From the NCBI RefSeq assembly GCF_004138285.1, contig NZ_SCFN01000007.1, positions 248,001 through 312,000 of the forward strand: a stretch of 64,000 nt of DNA, given 5' to 3'. This stretch comes from Gottfriedia acidiceleris (GTDB lineage: Bacteria > Bacillota > Bacilli > Bacillales > Bacillaceae_G). A program made the position numbers and the translations under genes. A model generated the notes under the pieces. The model searched no databases. It was not told the DNA's origin and was given only the letters and a program-made list of their open reading frames with translations. Shown here in pieces: positions 33,777 to 42,336 of the stretch (positions are counted from its first letter, which is position 1; every line of letters begins with the position of its first letter).

Positions 33777-33820
33777 AAAAAGGCTGCCTCAAAAGTACTC
33801 TGACTAATGAGACAACCCTT
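33777..33820 (-). terminator. terminator of the large protease gene, repeated motif
   Basis: Imperfect hairpin with arms GGCTGCCTCA / TGAGACAACC; T-rich on the minus strand. It contains CCTCAAAAGTACTCTGACT, identical to the terminator at 8301-8345. Confidence 0.75.
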
Positions 33821-33865
33821 ATTAACAGTTAATTAAATTTCATACTCTATTCGAAACTTGCTCGT

Positions 33866-36800
33866 TTATTGAATGCCTAACTCACTCTTAATCGTATCAA
33901 TTGTCTTACCTTTTGATTTTTTCACTGGTTTTGGTGCATTGTCTACAGCCGGGTTTTGCATTAAGTAGTTTTTTTCTACATAAGCAAAGTCCTTCGCATC
34001 AACTGTCCCGTCAAAATTGATATCAACTGAGCGTTTGTTTGTTCCCCAGAATGTTTCAATTGCTAATGCGTCATTTATGTCGATTACATTATCTTTATTG
34101 ATATCTCCAGCAGTAGCGTCATCAATTGTTTCTACACCGATTCGCTTACCAATACCATACATAAATCCATCTATCGTATTGTATAATCTGTCAAATTTAC
34201 CATACGTATTAAAGTGTCCAGGAATATCTGTGATGACTGTAAATTTATCTTTTGTAATCGGTAATCCCGTAATATAAAACTGTCCAATATTATCCATTGT
34301 ACCTGTATAAGATTTTCCTTTGCTATCCACAATCGTTACAGTTGCTCCAATTTTCGTATAATCCGTCTTTTTCAGCGTTCCATCTGCATTTTCGAAGCTT
34401 TCAGGGTGAATATAACTAATTACACTAGAGAAATTTGGCAAAATATTAATTGGTATGATATAAGTAATTGGTTTCGTTACTGTATTGTCAACACTAGTAA
34501 AAGTAGATGTCACTGTTCTAAAACTTGAAGTAGAAAGAACATCATTCATTTCTGGAATTTTAATTGTAACGTCAACCATTGGAATATCACCCGATACTTC
34601 CGCAGAACCATCAAACGTTACATTCACATCAGATTTAACGGTCGTACTAGATGGATTTGTCGTTGTCACATTTAATTGTCCACCAAGTTTTTTAGCTGCA
34701 GGGTTTAGTGCTATATTTACAATATTTGTATCAGCAATTTTAGTTGTAAAACTGTATCCCGCTTGCTTTAGTTTGTTCACATTGTTAGCAGTAAGTGTAA
34801 TTGTATGTGTTTCACCAATTTGTGTTATTAGTTTGTTTAATCTTGTTTTAGAGTTTGGTTGACCGTATACATATTGAGTACCTTCTTTAACGAAGTAGTA
34901 TTGCTTGTCACCAAACAAGTTTGAAGCTTGGTCGCCTGCAACGAAACGAAGAGAAGATGCTGCAATACTCGGTACCATTTCAATTTCATCTTTCGCTGCA
35001 TTTCCATTTTTGTCTAATTCAAGTTTGCCACCTAGGAATGGACTGTTAAAATAATATCCAATCGTATTTTGAGACTGATCTGCATTGATCCCTGCGGCGT
35101 TCAGTTTCTCAACTGACTTGTCATTAATCGTCGCAGTGTATGGAAGTGATTTTTGATCTTCTTTATATTCGATAAATGGATTTCCTTCTTTTTCGCCTTC
35201 TACTTGAATATCAAATTTATTTGGCATCGTATTATCAACTAATAAATCTTGTGATATTGTATATGGCTTACCAGCATCATCATAACCAATTAGTTTTACT
35301 TTATAAAATCCTTCATTTGGTAGAACCGCTTTTGAACTAATTGGATTTTTTTCATCATTTGTAAAAGGATAGTAGACTCCTATTCCTGCTGAGATTTGAT
35401 ATTGTACACCTTCATCAAATCTAACTCCATCGAATGTGTTCAGGATACCTAAATCTTGTCCTGTCACTGCGTCAGTTAGAATTACATCGATATATCTCAT
35501 GTGTGACTTTAACGAGAATTTAGCGAATAAATATGGGTCAAACAATGGATTACTTAAATTATTACGATCTGTTGAAAAAGCCTGGCGTGTAAGACTAAAA
35601 TCTTGGAATCCTTTTTCTACATAATGTACACCAAATGGTACTCGATAAGTTTCAGATGGGTTGTCTTTGTTTGTATAAACTACATAACCTTCATAAATTC
35701 CTTTTTCAGCTGTTTTTGGAATATTTAACGTTACAGATGTTTGCTTTTGGCTAATTCCCTTTAACGTAACTGACGAAGGAGCTTGAACAGTAACACCGTT
35801 TGCTACTGCATCTTTTGAACCGCGTAGATTTGATTGGAAATTAACTTTCACATCAAACGTTTTCGTCTTTTCTCCTCTGTTCATTAAAGTAACAGAACGT
35901 GAATCTGAGAAGTCTCTTCCGTCATAAGCTACATTACCAAAGCTTAGCGCTCCAGTATCCTCGTTTATTTGTTTTTCTTTACCATTAATTATCATTGGTG
36001 TTTTTTCTTGTACTTTAATTTCAATTGTGGAATGAATTGCATTATACGGATCAATTCGTCCTGCACCTTGTTCAAACACACTATATGGTTTGCTTAATGA
36101 ATCTGCTGAATTCATTAAAATCGCTTTTATATCTTCTGGTTGTAAGCTATGGTTAGCTTGTTTTAATAATGCTGCAACCCCCGTTGTAAATGGAGTAGCC
36201 ATTGATGTACCCGACATACGCTGATACGCATTTTTATAATCTGTAGGATTGTCTGGATTGTTAATAAATCCTGGTACTGTTGAAAGTACACTTACACCAG
36301 GGGCTGTAATTTCTGGTTTAATATCGTATGTCAATCTTGCAGGTCCTCTTGAGCTGAAGTCTGCTAATGTATCTCCTTGTGTTTTCACTTCTCCCATATC
36401 AGTAAATGTAAAGCTAGCAGTGCCTGATTGTAGTTTTTGTTTTAATGCAAGTCCTTCTGCATTTGATAAAGAAAAAGATGGAATAAAGTTTACTCCTTCT
36501 CCTAAATAACTTGGAATAAATCCTTCAGTTGGATTATCATTGTACATTAGAACTGCAACTGCACCTTGTTGCTTAGCTACAGCTATTTTAGAATCCAACG
36601 TATAAGTTCCACGGCTCATTAAGACAATTTTACCTTTAACATCTTTTCCCGTATATGCTTCTCCTAAATTCACATCTACTACTGGTAATGTTTGTCCTTT
36701 TAGTTTTGTAATATCATCACCGTAACCGCTTGCCATTAATCGTAAATCCGCTGACACATTGTCCATTGAGCCTTTAGCAGACATTGTTGTAATTGGCACA

Positions 36801-38008
36801 TCACTTGCTCCAACTGTTAACGCTAAAGCCGCAGTTCCTGGTGATCCTAATGTATACATTTTATTCCCTGAATTTCCAGCTGCAACAACTGCCGTTACTC
36901 CATTTAGTACGGCATTGTTAATCGCAATACTTTCAGCAATAAGTGGATCATTATAATTCGCACCTAATGAAAGGTTCATTACGTCAATTCCATCAGCTAC
37001 TGCTTTGTCAATTCCTGCGATAATGTCTTCAGTTGAACCACTTCCACCTGGTCCTAATACACGATACACATAAAGATCAGCATCTGGTGCAATACCAGTT
37101 GTTGCATATTCACTTTCATTTTCCCCTTGACCTACTATTGTGCCTGATACGTGAGTTCCATGTTCTGTTACATAACTTGCTGCTCCAGAAGTTCCCCCTG
37201 GTTTACCAGCTTTTTCCCAGTCAGCCATTGTTGTTTCCATTGGATCATTGTCATTATCTACGAAATCGTAACCACCTTTAAATGCTGCTTTAATGTCTGG
37301 ATGGTTATAGGCAACTCCTGTATCAAGAACGGCAACCTTTACACCTTTTCCTGTAAATCCTTCTTCATGTAATTTATCAATTTGAAGATAAGTACGCTCA
37401 TCCGCCATTCCTTTACCTGTTGAAGTTGTAGAAGATTTTTTATCTACTACCGGAAGTTCAGATTTTACAGTAACGTCGCTATAAATAGCTTGTACAGCCG
37501 ATGATTTCATTAATTCTTGGAGTTTATTTGCAGGGACTTCTATAGCTACTCCATTAAAAGCATGTTTATATTCACGTTTGATTTTATATGCCCCTTCAGA
37601 CTTCTTTTTAAATAAAGAACTTAAATCCGATTTAAAAGTTGAATGATCAGCATTAACATTACTTTTCGCTTCTTCATTTGATAATTCTTTGCCCTTTAAA
37701 GCTGCTTCTAATACAGCGATTTTTTGAGGCTTTTGTTTAAATGAAACGATGACAGAAACTGTTTCATTACTATCCAAGTTCACATTTGAATCGACAAGTA
37801 ACCCCGATTGTTCTTCTGAAGTTGAAAGCTTTTGTAGAGCTTCTCTTTGCTGTGGTGTTAATTTAGCTAAAATTGATTCTGCAGTTGAAGCATTTTCGGC
37901 TTTCGTTACATTCGATACATGCCCTAATGAACCTAAAACAAAACTAGATGATAAAACTGCAACTGATAGGCTTTTTACTAGTTTACTATTACCCGTTCTT
38001 TTTAACAT
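33866..38008 (-). CDS. giant secreted subtilisin-like protease (Vpr/lactocepin type) with dockerin-like C-terminus
   Basis: 1380 residues. A signal peptide (about 1-37) is followed by an inhibitor_I9-type propeptide (about 85-180), then the S8 catalytic domain: Asp229 in VAVLDTGVAYNHPD, His283 in TEHGTHVSGT and Ser602 in MSGTSMATPF. A PA domain is inserted at about 440-530. Fn3/Ig-like beta domains fill residues 660-1280, and a type I dockerin-like pair of calcium loops ends it: AGDINKDNVIDINDALAIE and VDINFDGTVDAKDFAYVE. It is an extracellular protease, probably cell-wall associated. GGGGGA lies upstream of the ATG. A remnant of a sister protease lies immediately upstream. Confidence 0.93.
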   Translation of the reverse strand: MLKRTGNSKLVKSLSVAVLSSSFVLGSLGHVSNVTKAENASTAESILAKLTPQQREALQKLSTSEEQSGLLVDSNVNLDSNETVSVIVSFKQKPQKIAVLEAALKGKELSNEEAKSNVNADHSTFKSDLSSLFKKKSEGAYKIKREYKHAFNGVAIEVPANKLQELMKSSAVQAIYSDVTVKSELPVVDKKSSTTSTGKGMADERTYLQIDKLHEEGFTGKGVKVAVLDTGVAYNHPDIKAAFKGGYDFVDNDNDPMETTMADWEKAGKPGGTSGAASYVTEHGTHVSGTIVGQGENESEYATTGIAPDADLYVYRVLGPGGSGSTEDIIAGIDKAVADGIDVMNLSLGANYNDPLIAESIAINNAVLNGVTAVVAAGNSGNKMYTLGSPGTAALALTVGASDVPITTMSAKGSMDNVSADLRLMASGYGDDITKLKGQTLPVVDVNLGEAYTGKDVKGKIVLMSRGTYTLDSKIAVAKQQGAVAVLMYNDNPTEGFIPSYLGEGVNFIPSFSLSNAEGLALKQKLQSGTASFTFTDMGEVKTQGDTLADFSSRGPARLTYDIKPEITAPGVSVLSTVPGFINNPDNPTDYKNAYQRMSGTSMATPFTTGVAALLKQANHSLQPEDIKAILMNSADSLSKPYSVFEQGAGRIDPYNAIHSTIEIKVQEKTPMIINGKEKQINEDTGALSFGNVAYDGRDFSDSRSVTLMNRGEKTKTFDVKVNFQSNLRGSKDAVANGVTVQAPSSVTLKGISQKQTSVTLNIPKTAEKGIYEGYVVYTNKDNPSETYRVPFGVHYVEKGFQDFSLTRQAFSTDRNNLSNPLFDPYLFAKFSLKSHMRYIDVILTDAVTGQDLGILNTFDGVRFDEGVQYQISAGIGVYYPFTNDEKNPISSKAVLPNEGFYKVKLIGYDDAGKPYTISQDLLVDNTMPNKFDIQVEGEKEGNPFIEYKEDQKSLPYTATINDKSVEKLNAAGINADQSQNTIGYYFNSPFLGGKLELDKNGNAAKDEIEMVPSIAASSLRFVAGDQASNLFGDKQYYFVKEGTQYVYGQPNSKTRLNKLITQIGETHTITLTANNVNKLKQAGYSFTTKIADTNIVNIALNPAAKKLGGQLNVTTTNPSSTTVKSDVNVTFDGSAEVSGDIPMVDVTIKIPEMNDVLSTSSFRTVTSTFTSVDNTVTKPITYIIPINILPNFSSVISYIHPESFENADGTLKKTDYTKIGATVTIVDSKGKSYTGTMDNIGQFYITGLPITKDKFTVITDIPGHFNTYGKFDRLYNTIDGFMYGIGKRIGVETIDDATAGDINKDNVIDINDALAIETFWGTNKRSVDINFDGTVDAKDFAYVEKNYLMQNPAVDNAPKPVKKSKGKTIDTIKSELGIQ

Positions 38009-38515
38009 ACTCTTCCCCCAAATATTCTAATTATCAAATGAATTTTCTAATGTCAGAGTTATATGAATCTAAAATGATATTATTTTATATTCGAATATCG
38101 CTCTTCATTAAATCATTCCTTTGTAAAACTAATTATCTAGAATATTCTTATAATTCACAATCGGGTTATTACATGCCAATAAAATCAATACTTTTACAAT
38201 TCAGGGCACTTTTTCGACAATTTCCTACTAAAAATATGCCTAAAATTTGGCATTTTATTACCTTTTATTTATTTAATCTAAAGCACAATTGATTTTTAGA
38301 AAAATATTTTTGCACTTTTCTATAAAAAAAGACGATTTGACAGTTCCACTTCTGACTCCATCTTTTGTGTAAATTAGGAATCTATGTAACTATTTTTTTA
38401 ATAGAAAATACACATTTGGTGAACTATTTATAAAAATCTATAGAGAAAAAGGAATCTATAAAAAAACTTGAGAAAGGAACTATTGGAGATCAACTTAAAA
38501 GGCCAAACAGTAAAA
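38009..38515. other. 507-base AT-rich intergenic region
   Basis: Upstream region of the giant protease. It is very AT-rich; I see no gene, no strong inverted repeat and no riboswitch. It presumably carries the protease promoter, which I could not locate with confidence. Confidence 0.4.
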
Positions 38516-38519
38516 GTAA

Positions 38520-38550
38520 AAAGCCTGTCCCAAAAATAAGAACAGGCTTT
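38520..38550 (-). terminator. terminator of the lost protease gene
   Basis: AAAGCCTGT / ACAGGCTTT stem with a 13-base loop, T-rich on the minus strand, seven bases beyond the remnant's stop codon. Confidence 0.8.
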
Positions 38551-38556
38551 TACATA

Positions 38557-38782
38557 TTATTGTAATCCTAATTGACTCTTAATTGATTCTAATGTACTTC
38601 CTTTATAATTTTTAACTGGTTTTGGTGGTGCTGTAACCCAAGGATTTTGCATTAAGTAATTCTTTTCAACGAATGTAAGGTCTTTCGCGTCAACCGTTCC
38701 ATCGAAGTTGATATCTGCACTACGTTTATTTGTTCCCCAATATGTTTGGATTGCTAATGCATCCTTTACATCGTATACGCTT
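38557..38782 (-). pseudogene. 3' remnant of a second dockerin-tailed protease
   Basis: Reading from about 38782 to the stop at 38557 gives some 74 codons: DVKDALAIQTYWGTNKRSAD, INFDGTVDAKDLTFVEKNYL, MQNPWV and a tail ending IKSQLGLQ. This is about three quarters identical to the last 75 residues of the intact giant protease, including both calcium loops' second half. There is no start codon and no upstream protease sequence; the reading frame is fused, out of frame, to the N-terminus of an HTH regulator. It is the end of a deleted sister gene, still with its own terminator. Confidence 0.85.
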
Positions 38783-38864
38783 TACCACAAATTCCTTCAC
38801 CCAATTTAGATTGACTCATCCCTTTTTTCTCTCGATAATATTTGATGATTTCACCAACTAACAT
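38766..38864 (-). pseudogene. 5' remnant of an NprR-like HTH regulator
   Basis: From an ATG at 38864, preceded by a good GAGGGGG site, 26-28 codons read as MLVGEIIKYYREKKGMSQ and SKLGEGICGK, then the frame runs into the dockerin remnant and stops at 38766. The sequence is the first half of an xre-type HTH of the same kind as the intact regulator at 5884-7134 (KLCEGICS). Everything after it is missing. NprR-type regulators often sit beside protease genes, so a regulator-peptide-protease unit was probably lost by an internal deletion. Confidence 0.8.
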
Positions 38865-38956
38865 ATTTAGCCCCCTCTATATTAGGCAACGTTCAAATTG
38901 AACAAAAAAGTATCATTTATTGTAAATTTTTCTAAATATAAGAAAGCACTTGATAA

Positions 38957-38983
38957 TTCTAATGTTTTGATTCAACATTAGAA
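38957..38983. promoter_or_regulatory. inverted repeat between the deletion scar and the LysR gene
   Basis: TTCTAATGTT / AACATTAGAA, two perfect 10-base arms with a 7-base spacer. It lies upstream of the HTH remnant on one side and 200 bases upstream of the LysR gene on the other; it may be an operator for either. Confidence 0.5.
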
Positions 38984-39187
38984 CGTATTATTTTTCAATT
39001 ACATTAGACTCAATAAAAAAAATAGAATAATACTAATAGTTAAACCCAATTCTATATTCGCAAAATGATTAAGTAAATTTACAATTTTTAAATATAACTT
39101 CACGATTTGTAATATAAAAACTGAAATAAAAATTCTATATTGGAAAAGTTTTATTTCGTGTATGAAAGCATAAAGGTGGTCAATGTA

Positions 39188-40090
39188 ATGCATTTAGAAA
39201 AACTAGAGATTTTAGTAGAAGTCGCTAAAACGGGGTCAATTTCCATCGCTGCAGAAAATCTTCATGTTAGTCAATCTGGAATAAGTCAAGCGATTACTAA
39301 AATAGAAGAAGAGCTAGGAATAAAAATCTTCAATCGATCTAGATTAGGCGCTAGATTAACAGTGGATGGGGTACAAATCGTGGGAAAATCAAAAGAAGTA
39401 CTCTTAAAATACGCAGAATTAAAAGAAATAGCACAGAAAAGTAAAGATACCAAAATCAGTGAACTTAGAGTTTCAATGGTACCTGCATTTGTTAATTATT
39501 TATTAACACCATTAGTTGAATTTAAAAACCTACATTCAAATTTGCATATAGACATTTTAGAAAGTACTACTGAGCGTACTATTGAAATAGTAAAAAAAAA
39601 TCAAGTAGACATAGGAATCATCTGTCTTTATGAAGGAATTATGAAAGAACTAGAAGAATTTCATTATGAAGGATTAGTAGATGGAAAGATGAAAGTATAT
39701 GCAAAAAAGGATTCCCCTTTTGCCATCTCGAAAAAAATAACACCTGAAGAAATTCTTCAGCAAAAATTCGTCCTATATAACGGTGATTATATAAGATGGT
39801 TTACAAATAACTTCCAACGTACTATTGGAAATATAAATATTTTATTCTCATCCAACCATATTGAAGAGCTTTTACGTGCAATTTTAAATGGCAGTGCGAT
39901 AACTTGGGGACCAAATTTTTCTTTAAAAAATCATCCATATTTATTGAATGGTGAACTTGTTGAAATTGATATCGAAAATTACGAACCTGTCAACTCAAAA
40001 CTTGGAGTAATCACTTCAAAAAAGAAAATATTATCGAAAGTTGAGAAACAATTTATCAATTTCTTGAGAAATGAAATCATTTCAAATTAA
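39188..40090 (+). CDS. LysR-family transcriptional regulator
   Basis: 300 residues from the ATG at 39188, which follows AAAGGTGG by eight bases and matches the typical family start MHLEKLEILVEVAKTGS; a longer frame from 39140 has no site. The winged HTH spans residues 1-60 (SISIAAENLHVSQSGISQAI), the rest is the two-lobed effector-binding domain (ELRVSMVPAFVNYLLTPL, VDIGIICLYEG). The effector is unknown. It stands alone and has its own terminator, with no divergent target gene at its start. Confidence 0.9.
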   Translation: MHLEKLEILVEVAKTGSISIAAENLHVSQSGISQAITKIEEELGIKIFNRSRLGARLTVDGVQIVGKSKEVLLKYAELKEIAQKSKDTKISELRVSMVPAFVNYLLTPLVEFKNLHSNLHIDILESTTERTIEIVKKNQVDIGIICLYEGIMKELEEFHYEGLVDGKMKVYAKKDSPFAISKKITPEEILQQKFVLYNGDYIRWFTNNFQRTIGNINILFSSNHIEELLRAILNGSAITWGPNFSLKNHPYLLNGELVEIDIENYEPVNSKLGVITSKKKILSKVEKQFINFLRNEIISN

Positions 40091-40091
40091 T

Positions 40092-40132
40092 AAAAAAGGC
40101 AACATTTCAAATAAAGAAATGAGCCTTTTTTA
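40092..40132 (+). terminator. terminator of the LysR gene
   Basis: AAAAAAGGC / GCCTTTTTT with an inner CATTTC / GAAATG stem. Confidence 0.85.
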
Positions 40133-40195
40133 TTTTACCAATATATCATTCACCTTAAGAATAATTACGTAAGACAACCAATCAATACTATTCAA

Positions 40196-41236
40196 TCATT
40201 CATTATTATTCGATTGTGTCTTTTCCTTCTTTCTTTTTTTGAAGAAAATTAAGCCAATTATTCCTATTAAAAGTAATAATCCGCCTCCGATATAAATCCA
40301 ATAATGATTATTTTTTATTTCCACTGCCTTATTATTCAATTCTTTTGCTTCTTTTCCAATCGTAAATAACTCATCCCATTCCCATACTTGAGTTCCGATA
40401 ATCGCTTTCATCTTTAATCGATAAGTTCCAGGTTCAATTGGATTATTATTTAAATCGATTGCATAATCAAAATTTGAGTTAGGTGCCATGCTCATCTCAG
40501 TTTTTTTGGAACTATATAAAACTTTATTGGAACCTTTTTTAAAGATTTGCGCATCTATACTCATATCCTTCACAATGGAGGATTCGCTATTTTGAATTGT
40601 CGCAGCAATTGTTGTACGATAATTTACTAGTTTAGGTTTAATATCAAGTAAATGTAGATCCGGCTCGACTTCCTTCGAGTTTTCCGATAATTTTATTCCA
40701 ACCACATATGCGTATTCATTTTTTATTTTAATGCTCTCACTTTTAGAACTTTTTTCAGTGTCATCGATCTTTTTCTTAAAATGGGCTGCTCCTAAAATAA
40801 CTCCATTATATTCATCTTTAGGCATTGTAATCGAAAAAGACACTACCTTTGATTTACCTGGTGGAATAACAACTTCTTTTTGAGGTTCTTTTATTAAGCT
40901 AGTTAATGGATACTTTAAAGATTGATCTGCATCTTTACTATTCGATTCAGAGTAATCAATCAGTCCATTATCATTAGTCGTTGCAAAAGTAACATTTGCC
41001 TGGATTGTTTCTTCTTTTTTACTATTATTAAAGACCTCGATTTTAAGATCCTGTTTTTGTCCTGGACTCATTTTTAAATCAAAATAAGATTTCAGATGAT
41101 CAATTTGATTTGTTGGAATGATTGCTTTTACAGAAAAGTCGATATTATTCTCTGCTTTTACAGATAGAGGGATGAACGATAAAGTTAACAGAATAGCAGA
41201 AAAAATTAACAATAATTTTTGACGTTTAAAATCCAC
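40196..41236 (-). CDS. WxL-locus surface protein (DUF916-DUF3324), membrane anchored
   Basis: 346 residues. A signal peptide (about 1-28) is followed by a DUF916 peptidoglycan-binding domain (about 32-155, FSVKAIIPTNQIDHLKSYFD, FDLKMSPGQKQDLKIEVFN) and a DUF3324 host-binding/WxL-binding domain (about 160-295, VEPDLHLLDIKPKLVNYRTT). A transmembrane helix (about 312-332) and a basic tail KKRKKEK anchor it. In Firmicutes these proteins hold WxL proteins at the wall. It lies 130 bases downstream of the WxL gene. It is likely controlled by the divergent Mga-like regulator. Confidence 0.9.
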   Translation of the reverse strand: MDFKRQKLLLIFSAILLTLSFIPLSVKAENNIDFSVKAIIPTNQIDHLKSYFDLKMSPGQKQDLKIEVFNNSKKEETIQANVTFATTNDNGLIDYSESNSKDADQSLKYPLTSLIKEPQKEVVIPPGKSKVVSFSITMPKDEYNGVILGAAHFKKKIDDTEKSSKSESIKIKNEYAYVVGIKLSENSKEVEPDLHLLDIKPKLVNYRTTIAATIQNSESSIVKDMSIDAQIFKKGSNKVLYSSKKTEMSMAPNSNFDYAIDLNNNPIEPGTYRLKMKAIIGTQVWEWDELFTIGKEAKELNNKAVEIKNNHYWIYIGGGLLLLIGIIGLIFFKKRKKEKTQSNNNE

Positions 41237-41366
41237 TTTTTTATTCCCCCTTCAGAATAGAGACTTTATATCATTTTCACTATAAGACATTTAATAAAGT
41301 TTTATCTAATAGAATTCAAAATAATATAAAGTCCAATCGATTAATAGTTATTTTTCAAATTAACTA

Positions 41367-42080
41367 CTATAATCCCGGAGCATCTGTTAATGTCCACGTA
41401 ATAGTTGCCTCATGATTACCAATCGTAGCTGAGCCTGCCGGTATCGTCAAAGTGACATTATCATTTAATGCCCCATCATTCACTTCTGGATTTGGCCCAA
41501 GCCAACGAGTTACCCATGTACCAAAACCATTACCTGGTGATGCGGAAACAACAGGTGATGCTGTACTTCCGTCTGTATTTAAAGCAATTGTTTCAGTTGG
41601 TACCGGAGACCCACTTGTACTTAAAGAAATAACTGAACCATTTTTAAATGTAATGATTGCACCAGGTAGAGAATCCGTTGTTCCATTTGTAAATTTACTT
41701 GCTTTAGCAGTTACTGACCAACCTGCCCCTGTACCACGGCGATCTGACACTTGAATAAATGGCTTTTTAGATTTAGCCGAATAGACTTCTGTTTTATTTG
41801 AAATCTCATTTACTCCGAAGTCAACTGATGAAACATAATCTAATGTTAATGAACCAGCATTCCCTGTTGGCGGATCTGTTGGATCAGTAGGACCTGATGG
41901 TTCTAATGGTTCAATTGGATTTGTAGGATCAACAGGTGTAACTGGACCTGTTCCAGCAACAAATGTTATGGATGATTTTGAATTCCCTACAGATGATACT
42001 TCCGCAAAAGTTGAGTGAGCTGCTCCAACTAATGATGACATCCCGATTACACTAACAAGCGCGACTTTTGTAAATTTCAT
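41367..42080 (-). CDS. WxL-domain surface protein
   Basis: 237 residues with a signal peptide (about 1-26, ending STFAEV), a Pro/Thr-rich spacer built of TDP/EPLEPSGP units (about 46-72), and the WxL domain: LTLDYVSSVDFGVNEIS, then the first WxL as GWSVTAKASKF and the second near the end as ATITWTLTDAPG. The domain binds peptidoglycan non-covalently. It is the smallest WxL locus type, one WxL protein plus one DUF916-DUF3324 partner. Confidence 0.92.
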   Translation of the reverse strand: MKFTKVALVSVIGMSSLVGAAHSTFAEVSSVGNSKSSITFVAGTGPVTPVDPTNPIEPLEPSGPTDPTDPPTGNAGSLTLDYVSSVDFGVNEISNKTEVYSAKSKKPFIQVSDRRGTGAGWSVTAKASKFTNGTTDSLPGAIITFKNGSVISLSTSGSPVPTETIALNTDGSTASPVVSASPGNGFGTWVTRWLGPNPEVNDGALNDNVTLTIPAGSATIGNHEATITWTLTDAPGL

Positions 42081-42114
42081 TTCACTTTACTCCTTAAAAA
42101 TTATTTTTTTGTTT

Positions 42115-42184
42115 CAACGATGTCATTATATCGTTGTAGTAAAGTGATTCCCATGATGTTTTTTACCTTTGATTTAGGTAAAAA
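42115..42184. promoter_or_regulatory. two inverted repeats in the WxL/Mga-like divergent region
   Basis: CAACGAT / ATCGTTG (42115-42121 with 42130-42136) and TTTTTACCT / AGGTAAAAA (42160-42168 with 42176-42184). They lie between the WxL gene and the regulator gene and are candidate binding sites for that regulator. Confidence 0.5.
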
Positions 42185-42336
42185 TAATATCTTATCTTCA
42201 ATAAAATTTCACATTTAACTCTAAAAATCGCATTAAAAGGTGTTTCTCAATAGATGAAATAAACTTTCACTGAATTAAGACGGAACATTTGAAGCAATAA
42301 TAGTAATAAATTGGACAAAATTTATGGAGATATTGA

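Noticed and set aside
38999-39193. 64-codon minus-strand frame with hydrophobic composition
   Set aside because: It overlaps the start of the LysR gene, lacks a ribosome binding site, and hydrophobic codons arise easily from AT-rich DNA.
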